Assembly: GCA_003524335.1 (NCBI GenBank)
Contig: DQHV01000043.1
Location: forward strand, 1 to 5,280
Reading direction: 5' to 3'
DNA from: Candidatus Aminicenantota bacterium
GTDB taxonomy: Bacteria > Acidobacteriota > Aminicenantia > Aminicenantales > UBA8522
Length of the DNA: 5,280 nt
Program-made: the position numbers and the translations under genes
Notes under the pieces: model-generated
Told to the model about the DNA's origin: nothing
Databases searched by the model: none
Seen by the model: the letters and a program-made list of their open reading frames with translations, nothing else
Shown here: positions 1-5,280 of the stretch, piece after piece
Position numbering within the stretch: the first letter of the stretch is position 1
Layout of the letters: each line of letters begins with the position of its first letter

Positions 1-110
1 GGGCCGCCGATCCGGAAGCTCGAATGGCGGCGCAGGCTGACCCGGCGCCGCAGCGGGCGCTCCACGGCCTCCTGGAAGAGGCGGGGGATAGGGGCTGCAG
101 CGCGCTTCAT
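1..110 (-). CDS. murB: UDP-N-acetylenolpyruvoylglucosamine reductase (MurB), N-terminal fragment
   Basis: MurB is the cytoplasmic FAD enzyme that uses NADPH to reduce the enolpyruvyl group of UDP-GlcNAc-enolpyruvate to UDP-MurNAc, the second committed step of peptidoglycan precursor synthesis. Only the first 36 codons and two bases of the next are present; the gene leaves the left edge. Starting from the ATG at 110, the reading ends in HSSFRIGGP (residues 29-37). This matches the [ST]-x-F-x-[IV]-G-G motif that opens the FAD-binding domain in MurB, at the expected distance from the N-terminus. The residues before it are a basic helix-like leader rich in Arg. There is no clear Shine-Dalgarno sequence upstream, and no in-frame stop or better start was seen close by, so the start is probable rather than certain. 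The gene is divergent from the TPR-ligA pair. The call rests on one short motif and its context. Confidence 0.72.
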   Translation of the reverse strand, partial: MKRAAAPIPRLFQEAVERPLRRRVSLRRHSSFRIGG

Positions 111-143
111 GAGGGCTATTCTATCAGAGAAGGCCGGCGGATG

Positions 144-165
144 AAAAGAAAGGGGGACGTTCCCC
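144..165 (-). terminator. Terminator-like hairpin with U-rich tail in the murB leader
   Basis: Read on the minus strand, GGGGA-ACG-TCCCC (165 to 153) can form a 5-bp, mostly G:C stem with a 3-nt loop. It is followed by one C and then TTTCTTTT (151-144). This is the shape of a small intrinsic terminator. It lies 34 bp upstream of the murB start and points towards murB, so it could attenuate murB or stop leftward transcripts from the divergent promoters. The stem is short, so activity is uncertain. The same bases form a near-palindrome in DNA (152-165) and could instead be a protein-binding site. Confidence 0.35.
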
Positions 166-171
166 AACTGC

Positions 172-189
172 GATTGGCAGGATTGGCAC
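172..189 (+). repeat. Tandem 9-bp repeat overlapping the -24 element
   Basis: GATTGGCAG (172-180) is followed directly by GATTGGCAC (181-189), with 8 of 9 bases identical. The second copy supplies the -24 half (TTGGCAC) of the putative sigma-54 promoter. The first copy has no matching -12 GC at the right distance. It may be a local duplication or a second contact site for a regulator. Confidence 0.6.
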
Positions 190-199
190 AGTTTTTGCT
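183..199 (+). promoter_or_regulatory. Putative sigma-54 (RpoN) -24/-12 promoter
   Basis: TTGGCAC (183-189), five bases, then TTGCT (195-199) fits the sigma-54 consensus TGGCAC-N5-TTGCW. The invariant GG (185-186) and GC (197-198) are separated by exactly 10 bases, as the holoenzyme requires. The predicted transcription start is near 210, giving a leader of about 65 nt before the ATG at 276. Sigma-54 promoters need an enhancer-binding ATPase. No enhancer site could be identified, and neither an activator gene nor rpoN is in the window. The match is full and sits in an intergenic region in the right orientation, so chance is unlikely but not excluded. Confidence 0.6.
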
Positions 200-209
200 A
201 TACTTTATA

Positions 210-225
210 TGTCATTCTATTGACA
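210..225. promoter_or_regulatory. Inverted repeat TGTCA-N6-TGACA, candidate operator
   Basis: TGTCA (210-214) and TGACA (221-225) are perfect 5-bp inverted arms separated by six bases, so the half-sites are one helical turn apart. This is the geometry of a dimeric helix-turn-helix regulator. It equals the CRP layout (TGTGA-N6-TCACA) with one base changed in each arm. It covers the predicted sigma-54 start site and contains all but the first base of the sigma-70 -35 box (220-225), so a bound protein would block both promoters. The regulator is unknown. Confidence 0.4.
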
Positions 226-249
226 GGGCTCGTTTGTTCCTGTTATGAT
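220..249 (+). promoter_or_regulatory. Putative sigma-70 promoter with extended -10
   Basis: There is a perfect -35 TTGACA (220-225), an 18-bp spacer, and -10 TATGAT (244-249; 5 of 6 consensus bases) preceded by the extended -10 TGN at 241-243. Transcription should begin near 256. That leaves a leader of about 20 nt, with the GAGG ribosome-binding site (266-269) well placed. This would be the housekeeping promoter for the TPR gene and probably ligA. It lies just downstream of the putative sigma-54 promoter. Confidence 0.65.
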
Positions 250-265
250 GCTGAAAATTTTTTGT

Positions 266-269
266 GAGG
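266..269 (+). promoter_or_regulatory. Ribosome-binding site deciding the TPR gene start
   Basis: GAGG lies 6 nt before the ATG at 276. An in-frame GTG at 264 would extend the protein by four residues, but it overlaps this site and has no Shine-Dalgarno sequence of its own. The ATG also gives a cleaner signal peptide (MRTK followed by a hydrophobic run). The ATG at 276 is therefore preferred. Confidence 0.75.
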
Positions 270-275
270 TTAGCA

Positions 276-1469
276 ATGAGGACAAAAATCCTACTTTTGA
301 TCGCTATAGTTCCTCTCCTGTTCGGCCCTATTTTCGCGCAGAACGAGTGCGACGACTCCTATGTCAGGGCGATGACCGAGAAGAACCCCGCCCAGCAGGC
401 TCAGCTCCTCAAGGATTTCCTGGCCAAGTGCGCCGGCAAGGGCAGCCAGTACGAGAATTTCGCCAACGCCAACCTGTCCCTTCTCAATTACCCCGGCAAA
501 ACCCCCGCCGAAGCCGTCAGCTACGGAGAGAAAGCCATATCGCTCGGCGGGCTTGACGACCTGTCCAAGTGCCAGATCCTCCTCCAGCTTTCCGCCCTCT
601 ACAGCCAGTCCGGCCAGAACCTGGAAAAGGCCAAGAGCTACGGACTCCAGGTGACCGAAGTCGCCAAGGCCGCCAAATCGAAAGAGACGGAAGGTGCCAC
701 GACCAGCGCCGGTCAATGGAACAAGATGATCGGTGCGGGCTACTTCACCATGGGCCAGGCCCAGGAGAAGGCCAAGGATTACAAAGGCGCAGTCGACTCC
801 TATGCCAATTCTTACAGCCTGTTGAAAAACCCCCAGATTATGGCCAGCATCAAAAAGCTGGGGAAGACTCTCTATGACGCCAAAGCCTATGATGACGCCG
901 AAAAAGCTTTCAAAACAGCCTACACTATCACCAAAGACAATGATATCGCGGGGGTCTACGCCCAGTCTCTCTACCGCAACAACAAAGACGCCGAAGCCCT
1001 GGCGCTGTTCAAGGAGATCTACGGCCGGCAGAAGAGCGGTGAGACAGCCTACAACATAGGGATCATCCTGGCCAAAGAGGCCAAGACCAACCCCGCCGCG
1101 ACGAGCGAGGCCATCCGTTACCTCCTCGAAGCCAGTTTCACCTATCCGGCCAAGTCCCAGGAGGCCATGAAGCTGGCCGAGACCCTGTTCTTCCTCAACA
1201 ACAAGGAGCTCAAGTACAACGAGACCGTGAGCGAGATCCTGGCCAAGGGCAAGAAGATCGAAGAGCTGACCAGTGCCTACAACACCAAGTTCGGAAACAA
1301 GGACGAGGAAGATCTCAGCGACGGCGAAAAGAGCGAAATGAAGACCATGCTGGCCAATATCGAGGCCGAGAAAAAGGCGCTCGAGAAGCTCCAGTCGGAG
1401 CAGAACATGGCCATCGCCAAGTTCAACAAACTGCTCGATGACGCGAAGTTGAGGCTCGGGATCAAGTAA
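276..1469 (+). CDS. Secreted TPR-repeat protein with C-terminal coiled coil, function unknown
   Basis: This is a 397-aa protein. The N-terminus MRTK, a hydrophobic stretch (residues 5-20) and a likely cleavage site after Ala21 (IFA-QNE) form a Sec signal peptide, so the protein should act in the periplasm or outside the cell. There is no lipobox: Cys25 lies after the predicted cleavage site and lacks the L-x-[AG]-C context. Cys25 and Cys52 could form a disulfide. The body is all helical with degenerate TPR units, clearest at about 152-185, 190-222, 226-250 and 257-292 (for example AYDDAEKAFKTAY at 204-216). A charged, Lys/Glu-rich helix at about 348-393 looks like a coiled coil. No catalytic motif is visible. 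TPR proteins usually act as binding scaffolds; the partner here is unknown. The gene is transcribed from the stacked promoters upstream and is followed 38 bp later by ligA. I cannot assign it to a named family. Confidence 0.85.
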   Translation: MRTKILLLIAIVPLLFGPIFAQNECDDSYVRAMTEKNPAQQAQLLKDFLAKCAGKGSQYENFANANLSLLNYPGKTPAEAVSYGEKAISLGGLDDLSKCQILLQLSALYSQSGQNLEKAKSYGLQVTEVAKAAKSKETEGATTSAGQWNKMIGAGYFTMGQAQEKAKDYKGAVDSYANSYSLLKNPQIMASIKKLGKTLYDAKAYDDAEKAFKTAYTITKDNDIAGVYAQSLYRNNKDAEALALFKEIYGRQKSGETAYNIGIILAKEAKTNPAATSEAIRYLLEASFTYPAKSQEAMKLAETLFFLNNKELKYNETVSEILAKGKKIEELTSAYNTKFGNKDEEDLSDGEKSEMKTMLANIEAEKKALEKLQSEQNMAIAKFNKLLDDAKLRLGIK

Positions 1470-1477
1470 TCTCCTGA

Positions 1478-3514
<2,037 letters not shown>

Positions 3515-3520
3515 AGCCGC

Positions 3521-4996
3521 TTACTTCTTTTTCGAACCGAAGAGACTCGTCGAGAACAGGCCCTTGAGTCCCGTCTTCTTCTTTCCGCCGGTGAGGGCAT
3601 CCAGTTCCTTCAGGGCCGCTTCGTGGTCGGCATCGTATTCCAGGGCTTTCTGGAACTGCTTGGTCGCCTTCAGGGTCATCCCTTCCAGCCTGTAAAGTAC
3701 CCCCAGGCCGACATAGCATTCCGGATTCCAAGGCTCGAGCTCGATGGCCTTCATGAAGTGCTCTTCCGCCTTCCTGCGGAAAGCCGGGATCTTCGTTTCG
3801 GTGATCGCCAGGAGCAGGAAATAACCGCCTTTCGTCCTGTTCAGCCTGACCACCTCGTCCAGCAGGACAACGGCGTCTTCAAACCGGCCCTGGCTGTAGA
3901 GCGTTTTGGCCTGGCGGAACTTGTTATCCGCTTTCTTAGCCACGTCTTTCCCGCTGTCTTGGGCGCCCGCGGCCGGCGTCTTGATGTCGTACACTTTGCG
4001 CTGTTCTCGACTGGTCAGGGTCCGGTAGGCCTTGGTGATCTTATCGAAGACATCCTCGATTTTCGTCCGATAGTTGGCGGAGATAGAGCGGTCGAACCGG
4101 TCGGGATGGTACTTGCGGGCAAGCTGGAAATAGGCCTTCTTGATGTCCTCCTCGGTCGCCTGCTTGGTGATCCCCAGGATCTGGTAGTAGCTCATCTCCC
4201 CGATCTTCTCCTGGAAAGCAACGACTTCCAGCAGCTGGTCCTCAGAAGTGGCCGGGGCGGTCTCAGCTGCGATGTCTTTCTCTTTTTCCTTCCCGCCGGA
4301 GATCTGATCCTCGTCCCTGAAGTCGATCAAGTTCAGGCAATAGAAGAGGTAGAGGCTTTTCCAGAAGAAATCGGGGTTGTATTTGAGCGATCGCCAGAGG
4401 GCCTCGGACTCCTCCCCGCCTTTGATCTTGTCCAGCATCTCCTTCTCTTCCGCGGTCAGGAGATGGACGAAAGCTTTGCTCTTGGGATAAGGGGACTTTC
4501 TCTGCAAGTATTGCTGGAGGGCGGGCTGGAATTTCATCCTCCGGACGCCGTCCTCGATAAGGTAGGGGAGGTTGACCTGGGTGGCCAGGCCCAGCCCAGC
4601 GACAGCGGACTTCTCCTGAAAGATGATCGCGCCGTCAAAGTGCGGGAACAGGCTCAAAGTGATCTCCCGCATCTGGTAGGCCAGACCGTCATCGACATTG
4701 CGTTGAGAGGTCAGACCTTTCTGGCTGAGCGTTTCTCCGATGGTCTGGTTCGGCTCGATATAGCGTTCGATCTCGGAGTGCGCTTCCTCAGAGATCTTCC
4801 CGAGCTTGAACAGGATCTCCCCCAGCCTCTCCTCAGGGATGTTGGTCTTGGCCAGGACCAGGTTGCCATCGAGGAAAAAGAGGTGCTTCTGGACGGCCTC
4901 GCGTTTGAAGACGAGCTGCCCGCTGAGCTTCTGGAAATGGATCTTCCGCAGGTGCAGGCCGATATGTTCCATGCCGGATTTATCCCTCTCTATCAT
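3521..4996 (-). CDS. DUF4388/PATAN-like, J-domain and TPR fusion protein
   Basis: This 491-aa cytoplasmic protein has no signal peptide or membrane span. The N-terminal region (about 9-230) resembles DUF4388/PATAN proteins: GQLVFKREAVQKHLFFLDGN (26-45) is the typical opening strand pattern, followed by LGEILFKLGKISEE and a helical part. After a charged linker (about 231-262) comes a J domain (about 268-338) with YYQILGI at the start, HPD at 297-299 and ITKAYRTL in the last helix. HPD is the residue set J proteins use to stimulate Hsp70 ATPase. No Gly/Phe region or DnaJ zinc finger exists, so this is not the general chaperone DnaJ. TPR-like repeats cover about 355-470. The end is a basic tail, GLKGLFSTSLFGSKKK. 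PATAN-type domains occur in signalling and motility proteins of deltaproteobacteria and related groups; a role in recruiting DnaK to a signalling or surface complex is inference. Start ATG has GGAG 5 nt upstream. Confidence 0.85.
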   Translation of the reverse strand: MIERDKSGMEHIGLHLRKIHFQKLSGQLVFKREAVQKHLFFLDGNLVLAKTNIPEERLGEILFKLGKISEEAHSEIERYIEPNQTIGETLSQKGLTSQRNVDDGLAYQMREITLSLFPHFDGAIIFQEKSAVAGLGLATQVNLPYLIEDGVRRMKFQPALQQYLQRKSPYPKSKAFVHLLTAEEKEMLDKIKGGEESEALWRSLKYNPDFFWKSLYLFYCLNLIDFRDEDQISGGKEKEKDIAAETAPATSEDQLLEVVAFQEKIGEMSYYQILGITKQATEEDIKKAYFQLARKYHPDRFDRSISANYRTKIEDVFDKITKAYRTLTSREQRKVYDIKTPAAGAQDSGKDVAKKADNKFRQAKTLYSQGRFEDAVVLLDEVVRLNRTKGGYFLLLAITETKIPAFRRKAEEHFMKAIELEPWNPECYVGLGVLYRLEGMTLKATKQFQKALEYDADHEAALKELDALTGGKKKTGLKGLFSTSLFGSKKK

Positions 4997-5001
4997 TTAT
5001 A

Positions 5002-5005
5002 CTCC
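5002..5005 (-). promoter_or_regulatory. Ribosome-binding site of the J-domain gene
   Basis: On the minus strand GGAG (within TTGGAG) lies 5 nt before the ATG at 4996. It fixes this start over the internal Met9. I saw no convincing -35/-10 pair for this gene in the 83-bp divergent spacer 4997-5079. Confidence 0.65.
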
Positions 5006-5079
5006 AAGGTCGATAATTTTTCAAAGCCTTTTCCGCAACACCCCTTTTATTTGCCGTCCATTTGTGCTAATTATTCATC

Positions 5080-5280
5080 GTGAAAGTCGCCCTGGCGCAG
5101 ATCTCCCCCCACCTCGGAGACCTCGAAAAAAACCTGGACCTTCACCTCGGGACGATCGAAAAAGCCCGCCGGAAGAAGGCCGGCCTCGTCATCTTCCCCG
5201 AGCTGAGCCTCACCGGTTATACACTGATGGACCTCGTGCCGGAGGTGGCCCTCGAGCCGGCCAGGCACCCCGTGTTCCGT
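5080..5280 (+). CDS. Carbon-nitrogen hydrolase (nitrilase superfamily), N-terminal fragment
   Basis: The first 67 codons are present; the gene leaves the right edge. The reading MKVALAQISPHLGDLEKNL followed by LVIFPELSLTGY (37-47) is the opening of the nitrilase fold. Glu41 in FPEL is the general-base residue of the Glu-Lys-Cys triad; the Lys and Cys lie beyond the window. Members cleave amide or nitrile C-N bonds. VALAQISPHLGDLEKN and LTGY..-DL also resemble the N-terminal glutaminase domain of glutamine-dependent NAD+ synthetase (NadE), which makes ammonia for NAD+ formation. A stand-alone amidase of the N-carbamoylputrescine or omega-amidase kind is equally possible, so no symbol is given. 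The GTG at 5080 is the only canonical start: an in-frame TAA at 5068-5070 lies just upstream, and the conserved sequence begins at once. No Shine-Dalgarno sequence is visible before it. It is divergent from the J-domain gene. Confidence 0.85.
   Translation, partial: MKVALAQISPHLGDLEKNLDLHLGTIEKARRKKAGLVIFPELSLTGYTLMDLVPEVALEPARHPVFR

Noticed and set aside
24..248. A 74-codon open frame on the plus strand
   Set aside because: It overlaps the murB start on the other strand and runs through the promoter signals; its sequence looks non-coding.
264..266. GTG as an earlier start of the TPR gene
   Set aside because: It overlaps the GAGG ribosome-binding site of the ATG at 276 and would add four residues that weaken the signal peptide.
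4997..5079. A divergent promoter pair in the spacer before the nitrilase gene
   Set aside because: Only weak partial matches were found on either strand (for example TTGCGG with TATCGA on the minus strand), too poor to list as promoters.
3623..5083. A 486-codon open frame on the plus strand opposite the J-domain gene
   Set aside because: It is exactly antisense to a gene with a clear J domain, TPRs and ribosome-binding site. Its product has no recognisable domain and a composition typical of mirrored GC-rich codons (Leu, Asp, Gly, Val rich).

Overview
The window is ordinary-looking, GC-rich bacterial chromosome. It is densely packed and has no transposase, CRISPR array, tRNA, rRNA or phage gene. 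It holds three complete protein genes and the 5' ends of two more that run off the window edges. An NAD-dependent DNA ligase, a MurB start and possible sigma-54 and sigma-70 promoters show it is bacterial. A DUF4388/PATAN-like protein with a J domain and TPRs, next to a secreted TPR protein, recalls Acidobacteriota/Aminicenantes or deltaproteobacterial-type genomes. That placement is only an impression.

Layout: (1) Positions 1-110, minus strand: the N-terminus of murB, leaving the window at its left edge. (2) Positions 111-275: a 165-bp divergent intergenic region that is rich in signals. It has a terminator-like hairpin on the murB side, a tandem 9-bp repeat, a -24/-12 element matching sigma-54, a CRP-geometry palindrome, and a near-consensus sigma-70 promoter with an extended -10. 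(3) Positions 276-1469, plus strand: a secreted TPR/coiled-coil protein. (4) Positions 1508-3514, plus strand: ligA, full length, 38 bp downstream and probably co-transcribed. (5) Positions 3521-4996, minus strand: a 491-aa protein with an N-terminal DUF4388-like region, a central J domain with HPD, and C-terminal TPRs. It converges on ligA with only 6 bp between stop codons. (6) Positions 4997-5079: an 83-bp divergent spacer. (7) Positions 5080-5280, plus strand: the N-terminus of a nitrilase-superfamily amidohydrolase, possibly the glutaminase domain of NadE, leaving the window at its right edge.

The genes do not form one pathway. They cover cell-wall precursor synthesis (murB), DNA joining (ligA), nitrogen or NAD metabolism (nitrilase), and two uncharacterised scaffold-type TPR proteins. 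The most interesting part is the murB/TPR intergenic region, where two different sigma-factor promoters appear to be stacked in front of the TPR-ligA pair. I found no convincing new defence, mobile or RNA system.
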